The translations under genes were made by a program, and so were the position numbers. Positions 44,001 through 53,540 of a stretch of 64,000 bases of DNA are shown piece after piece. The notes under the pieces were generated by a model. That model was given only the letters and a program-made list of their open reading frames with translations. It did no database searches and was not told the DNA's origin. The stretch comes from Limnomonas spitsbergensis (taxonomy: Eukaryota; Chlorophyta; Chlorophyceae; Chlamydomonadales), in NCBI GenBank assembly GCA_037349105.1, contig JAYJMM010000084.1, positions 1,054,001 to 1,118,000 on the forward strand, written 5' to 3'. Numbering within the stretch: position 1 is the stretch's first letter; each line of letters begins with the position of its first letter.

Positions 44001-47000
44001 TCCCTGCCCCGCTCCTGCGCCTGTGGTGCATGCTCGGCCACCGCCGCAGCCGCCGCAGCTCTTTCGCCTGCCTGGGTTCCGGGCGCATGCTCGGCCCCCA
44101 CCGCCGCTGCCCCCGCCTCCGCGCCTCCGCCCGCTGGAGTCCCGGAGCAGTGCTGCCGCCACACCTCGCCAAGAAACGCTGCCTCCCAGCTCTCCGGCAC
44201 GTCGTACTGCAGCTTGGCCAGCGCCCAGCAGAGCGGTACGAGACCCTGGCGGGGGTATGCCGGCTGCTGCGGCCGCATGATACGCTCTGAAGCCGCGCAC
44301 AGCGCGTCCAGCCACTGAGGGCCGGGGGACATGCCCAGCTGAACCAAAGACCAGGGCAGCAGGCCCAGCTGGATGGCGGTGAAACGTCCGGCGATCACCT
44401 GCGGAAAGAGTGGGATTGATGTGGAAGCGGGTGTGGGAGTGGGTGTGGAAGTGGGTGCGGAAGAGGGTGTGGAAGTGGGTGTGGGAAAGGGTGTGGAGGT
44501 GGGTGACAAAGTGGTTGTGCAAGCAGATGTGGAAGTGGGTGTGGAAGTGTGTGTGTGAAAGTGCGTGTGGGAGCAGGAGCAGGAGTGGGGGTCGAGGGCT
44601 CCAGGCTCGGCTATGTGGCAGGACGCCTAATAATAGGGCCGCTTGGTGGCCGCCCGCAGCCAGGGGCATGTGCTGCACCTCGCCAACAATGTTCTGGAGA
44701 TGTCAATGCACCGTACTGCTCTATGACCTAGCATCGCTTAACATACTTACAAAAACGACAGATTGAAACATCTTTGCGCACCTGCTCGTAGGACCGCTTG
44801 GTGGCCGCCCGCAGCCAGGGCATAGGCGGCGGGATGCCGCACCGCGCCAAGGTGTGCAGGCAGGCTACGATTTCATACGGCCCAAACTCAGGGGATAGGG
44901 GCAAAGAGGCGGAGAGCACCTGACCAGATGAAAGAGGAGGGGGACAGCGAGGTAATATCATATGCCCCAAACTCATGGGATAGGGCAAGGAGGCGGAGAG
45001 CACATGACCGGATGGCAAGGTGGGGGGGGAAGGTTGCCTCAAACGACCCCACATTCATGGGACAGGGACAAGGAGGAAGAGGGCACATGACCAGATGTTA
45101 AGGGGAGGGTGGATGGTTGTGATCTCATACGGCCCCCAATTCATGGGACAGAGGCAGAAAAGGCAGGCAGCATCTGACCTGTCCATGGAGGGGAAATGGA
45201 ACACCTGACCAGGTGTCAAGGGGGGGGGGGGGATCTCATACGCCCCACATTCATAGGACAGAGACAAAGGAGGCACACAGAACATGATCCATCCAGGAAG
45301 GTAGTGAGGTCATATGACTAGTCCACCTCTGGCCCTTTGCCCGCCCACCCCCACCAGCACTTACCCCGCTCTCACCTGTGAGGCAAAACATTATGATCCC
45401 CCGCCCCTCCTTCACACAAGCTCCCCTACCGTCCTTTAACATAAATAACCCCTCCCCGTCCTTTAAGAGAACTACCTCCCCGTCCATCCCCTGACCCGCT
45501 CTCACCTGTGAGGCAAAACATTATGATCCCCCGCCCCTCCTTCACACAAGCTCCCCTACCGTCCTTTGACATAAATACCCCCTCCCCGTCCACCCCCGCC
45601 AGCTCCTGAACCGTTTATACCTATTACCTACGAGGCAAGACATAGAGATCTCCCAGCTCTCCATAACATGTCCTCCTCTAAAGAAATTCCCTCCCCTCCT
45701 GTCCAGCCCCCGATCCGTCAGACCCGGATCCGCCATCCCCGGATCCGTTCATACCTGTGAGGCAAATACAAACACTTCCCGCCGCTCCCTGGCCAGCCGC
45801 CGCCCGCCACCGAACAGGCCCTCGCCCTGCTTGCGGCCCCGCCGGCTGGAGCCCACAAAGCTCTCAAGATCTGACGAGCTTGAGACATCCAACGACATGA
45901 CGGAGCTGGGCACCAGCCTGCATAGGAAGGGGGGGGAGGGCAGGCGTGAGTTCAGGGCTTGAGGTTCAATCCTGAACCTTGGGCCGCAGATTGAAGCAGG
46001 AGGGCATGGTTCATGACGGAGCTAGCCTGCAGAGGAAAGGGAGGGGACGTGAGAGATGGATTTTGGGCTTGGGGTGCAACCCTCCGGTAGGAGTTTAGGG
46101 TTGAGACTGGGGGTGGGGGTTTCAACCCTCTGGTACGAGTTTGCGGTTTAGACTGGGGGTTCAGCCTCAAACCCGGGCTCCAGACTGAAGTAAGAGGGCG
46201 TGGATTATGACGGAGTAAGGTAATAACCTGCAGAGGAAGGAGGGGGGGGGGAGGCGTGAGATAAGGGTTAAGGGTTAAGGGTTTAGGGCTTAAGGGTTAA
46301 ACCCTCCACTCTTGGCACCAGCCTGGTGTAGGGGGGCATGGATATAGGGTTTAGGGCATCAGGGGGCACACCCTAAACCGTGGAGTGCCGGGTGGATCTA
46401 GGGTTCAGGACGCCAGGCTGGCAGTTTTGGCATCCCCCAAACATGAGGTTGGCAGCCTAGGCTAGGGCCAGGGCATAAGTTGGGATCCGGATCGCCGTAT
46501 TCATAGGGTATATGTATAATACCGTATACCGTACAGTACATCATTTTTAACATATATATACATATATATACGGAATACCGTACCGTCATTCCTAATTGGT
46601 ATTCTTTAGCTATGGTTCCATGTCTTGGCTTTGAATGAAGCCTATTTTTATCCAACATTGGCAAGGAGATTTTTTTTAACCCGAATTTGGTTCCTCTCAA
46701 AATCATTTTAGAGTTGGTTTTTGTCAAAAACAGCCATCTCAGACAAGGGGACCACACATCCCACACTGCACTACTTGTTCTGAAGCTACTGCTGCCTCAT
46801 AGCCTCCACCTACTGCTTCTTACGGCATGCACCGCAACGGCAAGACACCGATGCTTCGTTTCTGCCTGCTGGCCGGCTTCCACGCAGCAGTCGAATGCAG
46901 ATCAGTGGCCACAACATCATCCGTCACTTCTTGAGCTATATCGAGGAGCTCATTCGCAAAATCAACCTTGCGCTTGCGGGAAGAAACCTGTGCGGGAACA

Positions 47001-49985
47001 TCCCATCCAAACGCATCGTCACCGGCATCAGACCCATACTGGGAGCCCGATTCTTCGGCTGCTGCTGCTTCTGCTGCTGCTTCTGCTTCTGCTGCTCTAA
47101 TAGCTGCTCTTTCACCAGCAGCTCTCCGTTGTTCTAGCTGGACCTTGGGTGAAAACAGGTGGTAAAGCGTTCTGTGGGTGGCAGTTGCCGATCCATGCCG
47201 GCCCCTACCGCTGAGGGAGACTTTAACGAATCTGTTCATATCATTATATATGCTCTTAATAGCGTGCGTCCTGAATTAGAGGAGAAAGCGCGTTAAAAGC
47301 ACACTTTTTCACACTAAATACGACTTTTACGATTATCCAGGTTTGGTACGACCGTTTTAATTTTTTAAGGCCACTCTATCCATAGTGGTTTCATGTTTTG
47401 AGACCAGAATGGATGCCAATTAGCAGTGATAGTACGGTATATATATATATTGTATGCCTGATCCCAAGGCATACGTTACGCGCAGAGTTTTGCGACTTAA
47501 ACTCACACCGAGACGAGGAAGGGCTTAATCCCGCCTTGCTAAAAAGGGTGTGTGTCTATATGCAAAAGCCGTGAATTGTTTGGAGCAAGGAAGCAGTGCA
47601 AGTCGGGGGCAGGAGGCGCAGGGGCCAGCGCTGCATGCAGTGCACACCAGACCACCTTTGGGGGGCTTCCAGGTGTTAAGGGTCTAGGGTTAAGGGTTTG
47701 GGGCTTTAGGTTAAACCCTGAACCCTAAACCACATTTGGGGGGCTGCCAGGTGTTAAGGGTCTAGTGTTAAGGGTTTGGGGCTTTAGGTTAAACCCTTAA
47801 CCCTAAATCACCTTTGGGGGGCTTCCAGGTTTTAAGGGTCTAGGGATAAGGGTTTGGGGCTTTAGGTTAAACCCTGAACCCTAAACCACATTTGGGGGGC
47901 TGCCAGGTGTTAAGGGTCTAGGGTTAAGGGTTCGGGGCTTTAGGTTAAACCCTTAACCCTAAATTACCTTTGGTAGGCTGCCAGGTGGCCGCCACCGGGG
48001 TCGATAAGGACTGTCTCTTGGCCTGGAGCAGCAGGCACTAGAACACTGCCCTCCTGCGATTCAGTCGTGACGCTTTGCCACATCGCCTTTGCTTTCAACA
48101 CTAGGCTGGAGATTTTGAAGTGAAGGTCCACACATGGGGCACACTCCAGTGAAGTACTAAGCTGAGCTCAAAGAGTGAATGTAGCTAGAGGCCAGAGGTC
48201 ACACTTCCACCAGATGAAGCCCCCCACACACATGGGGCCATCTCCACATAAGTACTGAGCTGAGCTCAAAAGAGTGAATGTAGCCGGAGGCCAGAGGTCA
48301 CACTTCCACCAGATGAAGTTCCCCACACGCATGAGGCTCTCTCCACTGAAGTACTGAGCTCAAAAGTGAATGCAGCATTGCAGCTGGGGGGCAGAGGTCA
48401 CACTTCCACCAGATGAAGTTCCACACACACATGGGTCCCTTGCCACTGAAGTACTGAGCTCAACAAAGTGAAAACAGCCAAGGGCCAGAGGTCACACTTC
48501 CACCGAAGGCTGCACCAAAATCAAGACAGTGTTGTGTCGCGTGTTTGTCGGTGCCCCGTGTACCTCCTGTACCGAAACACGTAGCGAACAATTTGTGGTC
48601 TTTGAGTCACAGAGCAGTTGCTCGGTAAGGGTAGTGAACTGCATTGACGAAAATAAACCACACAAAAACATCCTGAAACAAGTGGAAAGTGTGAGATCTG
48701 TGATTTCTGCGATATCTTCGCACCTGCGGCGCTATTTTCTCGGGGATGTCATTGTGGAGCAATGAATGGTGGACACCACTAAAGAAACTCGTTGGTCAGG
48801 TGCCAGCCCATGGCCCACTTCCCCGTCCACCAACCACGTCCCCCCGCCACCTGCCTCAAAGCGACCCCCCCCCCCCCCAAACACACACACTTACCGCCTC
48901 AGTGCCACACGTACCCCCCCACCTGCTACCTTGTTGCCGCTGCTACCCCTCTCCCTACCCACTGCCCTTCCCCCACACCAACCGCCTCAGCGCCACACCT
49001 CCCCCCACATCTCCCCCCACACCAACCGCCTCAGCGCCACACCTCCCTCCCCCACCTACCGCCTTAGTGCCACCACGGTCGCGCTGACATGGATATGGTT
49101 GTACTCGCATGACTCAACATTGTACAGCTCCTGGAGCTGCCTCCAGTTGCGACACATCTTGATGCGCCGAGTCAGCGCCATCTGGCGCTGCACGAGCGCT
49201 TTCTGCTCCGCCACGCCCGCGTCGCCGTCGCAGCCTGCTCCGTTGCTACGCCAGCCTGCGGCCGCCGAGCTGTCGCGATCCGCCTGACGTGCGCCGCCGG
49301 CAGAGGCTGCGTCCGGCGGGTCCCGCAGCTCTGCGGCCGGCCAGAACTGACGGGCAAAGCGGTCTAGTCCCGACTGAGGCGCGCCGGCTTCGGTCGCGCC
49401 GCTCGCTGCTGCCGCTGCCCTTCCGCCTCGTGGGAGGACCTCGGAGGCCGCACGCCAGCTTCCCAGAAACGTCAGAGATGGCATTTGGGAGCGAGAGAAT
49501 GAGAGGGGAGCTAGGACCAACGGCGGGGGAGGCCGAGCGGGGGAAGCCGCGGCGCAACCGACAAAACGGCCGGGCCCGCGAGGCGCTGCGTGACCAATGC
49601 TGCCGCCGCTGCCTATGCCGGTCAACGCTCTGCACGCAGCGCCGGGGCCGCGGCTCCCCCGCTGCTCCGAAACCGACGCGCCCGACAAAGGCGCCCGTCT
49701 GGCAGTCGCGCCGGGGCTGCGTCTGACCCCCAGGAAGCAGACGTCGACCAGTGAGGATGAGGAGGCAGCGCAGTGGGTATACAACCGATCATGAAGGGTA
49801 ACGCTACTGCTGCTGCCCCTGCCGTTGCTGCTACTGCTGTAGCTACTGCCCCTGCCGCAGCTGCTGCTGCCGCTACCCCTACTGCTGCCAGTGCTGGTGC
49901 CGCAGATGCCGCTGCTACTTCCAGAGGGTGTGGCACTGCTGCTGGGTGCAGTCAGGCTCCATGCGCGATGCATCAGCGCGCCCAC
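34031..49985 (-). CDS. octotricopeptide-repeat (OPR) type protein, 11 exons
   Basis: Probably an organelle-targeted RNA-binding protein, by analogy with the large green-algal OPR family that stabilises or activates plastid mRNAs. Minus-strand exons: 49985-49060, 45917-45755, 44919-44782, 44398-43922, 43360-43298, 41286-40600, 39622-39516, 38008-37837, 37302-37190, 35332-35039, 34598-34031. All have GT donors and AG acceptors, and phase is kept throughout (about 1235 residues). OPR-like helical pairs carry motifs such as NHIHVSATVVALRR, ALAKFRHIPDEAW, WSLARLGVRPPPAWSK and WALAKLQYDVPESW. These alternate with low-complexity Ser/Ala/Gly inserts. The N-terminus is Ser/Gly/Arg-rich, compatible with a transit peptide, but the true start is uncertain. 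I see no RAP domain. Convergent with the channel gene. Confidence 0.88.
34671..34697. repeat. (GT)n microsatellite
   Basis: About 13 GT units in OPR intron 35038-34599. A second run lies at 34971-35000, next to the exon donor. Confidence 0.9.
35360..35465. repeat. ~34-bp tandem (gatctggctgtttctg)n
   Basis: gatctggctgtttctggatc + tggctgttgtggg repeats about three to four times just 5' (in gene sense) of exon 35332-35039. Confidence 0.85.
36437..37200. repeat. 31-bp minisatellite seeded by the OPR exon donor, about 24 copies
   Basis: Plus-strand unit ttcatacctgaagtacgcta + tctgacacacg (31 bp). In gene sense it reads gcgtacttcag|gtatgaacg. The real exon end is gcatacctcag|gtatgaacat at 37180-37200, so the array begins exactly at the donor of exon 37302-37190 and most units keep a cag|gtatga donor. 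Confidence 0.93.
37500..37836. repeat. C-rich low-complexity intron
   Basis: Degenerate cccactcacc / cacacccacac tract between OPR exons 8 and 9. In gene sense it is gtgggtgagg-like and resembles repeated donors. Confidence 0.6.
38040..39515. repeat. OPR intron with acceptor copy and ~100-bp-scale repeats
   Basis: ccctgataagtgcgggcagg (about 38063) copies the exon-acceptor edge ccctgagaaatgcgggcagg (about 38008). 38260-38600 carries repeated agggtgcaggtaatacagtg words. 38600-39200 carries five copies of ttccagcatctgcgcatcca + tcc. Confidence 0.75.
39516..44398 (-). CDS. OPR gene exons 4-7 (central part)
   Basis: 44398-43922 encodes two repeat units (LGLLPWSLVQLGMSPGPQW; LCWALAKLQYDVPESW) and an Ala/Gly-rich insert. 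43360-43298 is a 21-codon exon (YSFANYLWSAASLGLQ). 41286-40600 encodes WEVSVVMWGLCTLRAGLA, LTRILWCAASMRAKV, a poly-Gln/Ala stretch, and FSSTLWSLAILK. 39622-39516 encodes PPHDWLEALLIAAFEQ and PQELSNTMWCVT. The W-hydrophobic-A-L-A-x-L-x-x-x-P pattern is that of OPR repeats. Confidence 0.85.
39730..40599. repeat. OPR intron with donor-edge copies, and a 22-bp tandem
   Basis: The exon end at 40600 (plus strand tttaatatggccagagacca + caaggtgcttgag) is echoed as ttagcctggccagtgtcccc (40512), attagcttggcgagtgacaa (40318), gagcctggcgagtgtcccca (40211) and ggcctagcaagtgaccccta (40084). Each copy is preceded by ccacccactcac-type sequence. aacaaggatgagaatcctaac is tandemly triplicated at 40336-40402. 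Confidence 0.85.
41300..42060. other. OPR intron, AT-richer, no gene seen
   Basis: Contains several accggtacc/ataccggta words (41490-41520), a short gttgagggtgag tandem (41580-41615) and gggtttaggg telomere-like words (41807). Nothing is coding. Confidence 0.5.
42063..43262. repeat. 13-bp minisatellite, about 90 copies, adjacent to OPR exon 5 donor
   Basis: Plus-strand units tgcatgatgtact / tgcatgctgtacc / tgcatgctgcacc. In gene sense these are gcatgcag|gtaca, a donor-like word repeated. The array abuts the donor of exon 43360-43298 (cttgcag|gtgagatgtacgg). Copies of that junction (ccgtacatctcacctgca) also occur at both ends of the array (about 42055 and 43285). The 13-bp period with no stops gives three long minus-strand open frames (446, 367 and 376 aa), which are artefacts. 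Confidence 0.95.
43361..43530. repeat. two copies of OPR exon 5 acceptor edge
   Basis: ctagaccaggggagcgattc at the true acceptor is echoed as caggaccagggaggcgataa (about 43431) and tactaggggagccaatcg (about 43522). Confidence 0.75.
44403..44720. repeat. gtgggtgtggaa minisatellite and a copy of OPR exon 3 end
   Basis: 44420-44560 is a run of gtgggtgtggaagtgggtgc-like units. aggg + ccgcttggtggccgcccgca + gccagggg at about 44633-44666 duplicates exon 3 sequence (aggaccgcttggtggccgcc, 44790-44818) with part of the donor side lost. Confidence 0.85.
44782..49985 (-). CDS. OPR gene exons 1-3 (N-terminal part)
   Basis: Exon 1 (49985-49060) has an ATG at 49985 opening a Ser/Gly-rich, then Arg/Ala-rich leader of about 260 residues. 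It ends in a repeat unit (IKMCRNWRQLQELYN, NHIHVSATVVALR). Exon 2 (45917-45755) and exon 3 (44919-44782) encode LVPSSVMSLDVSSSSD, a basic linker, and FGPYEIVACLHTLARCG. The leader length is unusual for a transit peptide alone. An upstream in-frame start or an extra 5' exon is possible. Confidence 0.75.
44920..45300. repeat. four ~100-bp copies of OPR exon 3 acceptor edge
   Basis: The exon start on the plus strand (cccaaactcaggggatagg ... ggagagcacctgaccagatg) is repeated at about 44967, 45048, 45130 and 45242 with tcatgggacagggacaagga-type sequence and a gcacatgaccagatg end. Each copy carries part of the exon and its acceptor. Confidence 0.88.
45366..45754. repeat. three copies of OPR exon 2 donor edge
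   Basis: cacctgtgaggcaaaacatt + atgatcccccgcccctcc at about 45374 and 45503 (a near-perfect 130-bp tandem pair) and cctacgaggcaagacataga at about 45626 echo the exon end (atacctgtgaggcaaataca) at 45751. Confidence 0.88.
45918..46420. repeat. copies of OPR exon 2 acceptor edge with telomere-like text
   Basis: catgacggagctagcctgca (about 46012), tatgacggagtaaggtaata (about 46205) and ggcaccagcctggtg (about 46315) echo the exon start gacggagctgggcaccagcc. gggttaagggtttagggctt runs lie between. Confidence 0.75.
46820..47239 (-). CDS. uncharacterised 139-aa ORF inside OPR intron 1
   Basis: Single uninterrupted frame on the same strand as the OPR gene. It starts MNRFVKVSLSGRGRHG, has an Ala/Glu-rich probable helix (AAIRAAEAEAAAEAAAAEE), a basic cluster (SSRKRKVDF), and ends SIGVLPLRCMP. 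A TATA-like catatataatg lies just upstream of the ATG. I do not recognise it. It could be a nested gene, a cassette exon, or part of a transposable element. The surrounding sequence (46450-46700, 47220-47480) is AT-rich compared with the rest of the intron, which suggests an insertion. Confidence 0.4.
   Translation of the reverse strand: MNRFVKVSLSGRGRHGSATATHRTLYHLFSPKVQLEQRRAAGERAAIRAAEAEAAAEAAAAEESGSQYGSDAGDDAFGWDVPAQVSSRKRKVDFANELLDIAQEVTDDVVATDLHSTAAWKPASRQKRSIGVLPLRCMP
47656..47985. repeat. 78-bp tandem repeat, four copies
   Basis: tttggggggcttccaggtgt + taagggtctagggttaaggg repeats at exactly 78-bp spacing (47657, 47735, 47813, 47890), each carrying aaaccctgaaccctaaacc in the opposite orientation to its gggtttgggg part. 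Confidence 0.92.
48125..48515. repeat. ~100-bp tandem repeat, four copies
   Basis: Copies share tgaagtactgagctcaaa, gaggccagaggtcacacttc and caccagatgaagttcc with an acacatgggg junction, at about 48130, 48230, 48326 and 48424. Confidence 0.9.
48800..49059. repeat. four copies of OPR exon 1 donor edge
   Basis: The exon end on the plus strand (ctaccgccttagtgccacca) is echoed as ttaccgcctcagtgccacac (48893), caaccgcctcagcgccacac (48978, 49023) and a weaker copy at about 48840. They are separated by cccccccacacc. Confidence 0.85.
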
Positions 49986-51940
49986 AGGCTGGCGCCCGTG
50001 TCCACAAGAGCTGCTCCGCTAGCGCCTTGCCAAGGCTTGTTGTGATCGTGCTCAATGGTGCCCGCACGCTCTGCTCTGCTAATACCTTCAAACGTGTGGC
50101 ACTCCTCGATGTTGCTCGCTCGCTTAGCTTCTACGCATGCAGCGGCAAGGCGGTGCCCACAGCCGGATTGTATGAACAACGCGTGTGGCGAGGCGGGGAG
50201 CTCCGGCCGCTGTTTTTCAAAACATTTGCTGCACAGCTGCAGGGTCAAACGGAGCTGATTCTTCTTGGTCAAAGAGGCTCGTGGTCTTTCTTGTTGGCAG
50301 ACGTCCGCAAAGGCACCTTGCCTGCAAGTTGGGTCTCTGAGAGCGATGCTTAGCCTGAGGGCAGACACGCGGTAGGATGGTTGGCGTAGGGTTTAGGGTT
50401 AAGGGTTAAGGGTGAGCCTTAAAACGCAAGGCAGGGCTGGCTGTCGTTAGAGCATCACCCCGTGTATCCCTTTTTGAAAAGGCCAGGCTGGTCAAACCGT
50501 ATTAAGGTGAACCTAGTTTTCTTGAGGCTGTTGTTGTTGCAACAGCGACAGTGCATCCAGCCAAAAGCTGTATTAGTGACAGGCTGGCCAGGTTCAGAGG
50601 GTGGACAGGAAACGCAGTCAGTGATAGGGCTCACGAATGTCTGTTAGCCCGGGTAGCTCCCAATATGCTTTGTTGGGTGCTCTAGCTACATGTCAGCTAC
50701 ATCACGGCCTACAACCGTGGGGGCCTCTGGTGCAGCATGACCAGCTACTGCTGGAGCAACCGGCCATAGTCCAGTTAAGATTTTCCCCCAATCCCCCAGC
50801 GGCGGCTGCCTAGCAGACTGCGAAAGGTGGTCTGGTGCAGTCCAAAATAAACACAGAGGGATCCCCTGAGGGAGAGAGCGTCACTGGGCTGGGGGCAGGG
50901 GTGCCTAGTGGGCACACAGTGCCGTGGAGCATGTAGAGGGGGAGGGCTTCGGTACGGGAAGATCACAAAGGCCGCATGGACATGCATGCCTCTGGCTCAG
51001 AACCTTGGGATCAACATGGTTTAGTGCATGCCGCATGATCATGCAGTTGTAGCATGCAGCTCATGCAGCTTTATCATGCAGCTCATGGAATCAATCATGC
51101 AGCATGAGCATTCAGAATCTGCATGAAGCTTTATTCTGCAAGGCGCATCATGCAATTCCAGCATGCCGAAGCAGATGGGGGAGCGTCACTCTTGGCAGAC
51201 CTAGTTGGATGTGGGACCGACAGATGGATTAAAATGAAGTGGTCATGTTTTCAAATTGAATGGAATTAGGAAGTCCTCACGTTTGATACTCGTGCGCCTC
51301 CTTTTCTGTCGATGCTGACAGCGGCCTGGCTGAGATACGGCACCTTCTGCGAATGCGATTGGTAGGAGGGGATGTTCTGGAGTAGCTTGGAAATTCGCAA
51401 ATTGAACAGAAGAACCATGCGCATGCGTACAGGCGGGGACCAGGGCCGGGGCGATGGGCGGCAAATTAGCTCCGAATACCGTACGTCCATACATTTCCAT
51501 ACTGTTGGCAGAGATTCGGCGTACCCTCTCCTCGTTCGTTCGTTCCGAGTGCCGTATTCCTCAAGCCACGTTCCGGCGCAGCAGCGATTTCTTTCGTCAA
51601 CCTGTACTTTCCAAAATCCACGCCGCATCAGCGTTCTCTTTTATTTTCTTCTTTTCAATTAAGCAAGTGCGATGACGCTATAAATCCTTCACAAATTGAT
51701 ACACAGGCCTCGTTCACACGTTTGGCCGAATGACCGCCACAGCCCCTTTTTTCTTTGAACTTTTCAAGGTGTGAGGCCGGCCGCCCAACCCTAGGAACCC
51801 TGAGACTCTGATACGGGGGGGGCAAAAAAAGCTGGGGACCCCATATCCCCATCCCCCCCCCAAACATCGAGCACCCAAGCCTACCACCCACCCACCTACC
51901 GCCTCCGGAACCCATTTAAATTCAAATATGTCAGTCAGAA
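49986..51940. other. no convincing gene; upstream region of OPR gene and beyond
   Basis: If the OPR start at 49985 is right, the promoter lies at about 50000-50400. I see no clear TATA box. 50390-50420 has ggtttagggttaagggttaa telomere-like text. 50640-50760 weakly resembles the dispersed repeat in minus orientation (tagctacatgtcagctacat). 51010-51170 is a run of tcatgcagc/atcatgcag words. The remainder shows nothing I can support. Confidence 0.4.
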
Positions 51941-52472
51941 TTCAAAATTACAGGGCATGTCAGAGGTGTTTTTTGATCAGCTTGTCTAGTCGCTTCAACC
52001 ATACATTTCAATGTGTTAGGTGATGAAAATTCATGCCCACAGTCAGTTTTGATTCCGGGCTCAGACATGCTATTGATTACCGACTAATGCTCGCTAGCGA
52101 TCACAATTCATACCAACAGTCAATTTGAGTACTGAGCTCAGCCAGGCTAATGACTTACTACATTTAGCTAGCGATCAGATGTTTCCAGAAGGCAGATGGC
52201 CTGGATGGAGGTGGCAATGCGATGGCATCAGCCTTCATCTTGGCCATGAGCCCCCTCACTGCCTTCTTCCTCTCTGTCACAGTATATTACCGTATACGTG
52301 ACAGAACCGTTTAGACCGCAGTTAGCGGCCGCGGAGCCTCCGCAGCTTATCTGCGGAGTCTCCGGATTTGAACTGAGACCTAGAAACCCGCTTACGCAGG
52401 GTGATTTAGCATAATCTGTACTCTGAATTGGGCCTGCCGGGTCCCTGTATCCCGGCAATTGCCTAAGCTACT

Positions 52473-52937
52473 ACTTTTGTCCCTTTTGAAGGACAGGCCT
52501 CTGGTGTAAAGAGTATAGGCCTAGCTCTCACGGATACTAGTAGCCCTTGCTCGCCACTAAGTCAGTACCTTACACTTCAGTCAAGTCTAGCACCACGGAA
52601 AGTGGTGATAGCATAAGCAAGTGACAAGCGAGCCCCATCCATATCACTGGACATCCCCAGCCGACGCCATCTACGGTGCTCGCCCTGAAGAGCACGCGAC
52701 CTACGGTGCCGATCCCTGACTACTCGTCCATCGGAGACGACTAATCAGGCAAGCAGTCCCAAGCAGATATTCACCTAAATAGACCAGGAGGCGCAAAGCC
52801 GACCAGGAGCTCTCGGCGTACCAGCTTCCAGCTGAGTCCGCCCGGCGACAAAACCCACGGACAAAGTCACTTCCGTCGCCGTTCCTTCGCAACCCCGAGC
52901 ATCCCTGCTCTCAGTGTCCTTCAAAAGGGACAAAAGT
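52473..52937. repeat. 23-bp inverted repeat within the 1266-bp insertion
   Basis: acttttgtcccttttgaagg + aca at 52473-52495 is the exact reverse complement of tgtccttcaaaagggacaaa + agt at 52915-52937, 419 bp apart. It could mark a nested short element or a structured RNA. Confidence 0.8.
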
Positions 52938-53121
52938 GGTATCGCAGCCTGATCAGCTGCTTGCCAACGAGTTCCTCGCTGAGGGAAGCTAAGCTTGTCT
53001 GACCTGGAATATTTTTTTTTGAATTGTTCGCCTTGGACAGCTTGAAAAAGCACCTCTGTCGCTGCATTCTGCTTGGGCTTTTCGTGCCAAATTAGATCTT
53101 GCAAACTCCAGCTGTGAAGAG

Positions 53122-53540
53122 TGTCGCACCATAAAGCAGTAAACGTGCCAATATGGTAAACTCCGGAATCTCCGGTAAAGGCGCCTTAGAGAAGTGTCCT
53201 TCTACTCATAAACACGGTACATCACCGTACACACAGACTCCTTGTACTTCAGACAAGAGCTGTTAACTGGCTACTGTAAGGTTCGGCCCTAGCAGGAAGT
53301 CTCTCTGCCTAGGGGTAATGTCTGGGTGTCCCTGTCTTGTGGGTACCGCCCCTACTACTTCACTAGTGGCTAGGGCCGAACCTTACAGTAGCCAGTTAAC
53401 AGCTCTTGTCTGAAGTACAAGGAGTCTGTGTGTACGGTGATGTACCGTGTTTATGAGTAGAAGGACACTTCTCTAAGGCGCCTTTACCGGAGATTCCGGA
53501 GTTTACCATATTGGCACGTTTACTGCTTTATGGTGCGACA
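53122..53540. repeat. 171-bp near-perfect inverted repeat (hairpin) with 77-bp loop
   Basis: Arms 53122-53292 (tgtcgcaccataaagcag ... gttcggccctag) and 53370-53540 (ctagggccgaac ... ggtgcgaca) are reverse complements throughout as far as I can read. The outer end coincides with the right end of the 1266-bp insertion. Transcription would give a long perfect dsRNA stem, a plausible siRNA source. Confidence 0.93.

Larger units (their letters stand above)
52275..53540. mobile_element. 1266-bp insertion with TG...CA ends and TCTC target duplication
   Basis: TCTC at 52271-52274 and 53541-53544 flank the element. The uninterrupted copy at 14361-14370 (minus: cctctccctc) shows the empty site with a single TCTC. 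The termini are TGTCACAGTA and GGTGCGACA, as in LTR elements. tggtatcgcagc at 52937-52948 resembles a primer-binding site complementary to initiator tRNA-Met (tggtatcagagc), directly after a TG...CA interval (52275-52932), so the left part may be an LTR. No right LTR or protein is present; the right end is instead an inverted duplication. Orientation unknown. Confidence 0.75.

Noticed and set aside
52300..52420. tRNA-like gene or SINE head (gttcaaatcc box on the minus strand)
   Set aside because: Only a B-box-like word is present; no cloverleaf can be built around it by eye.
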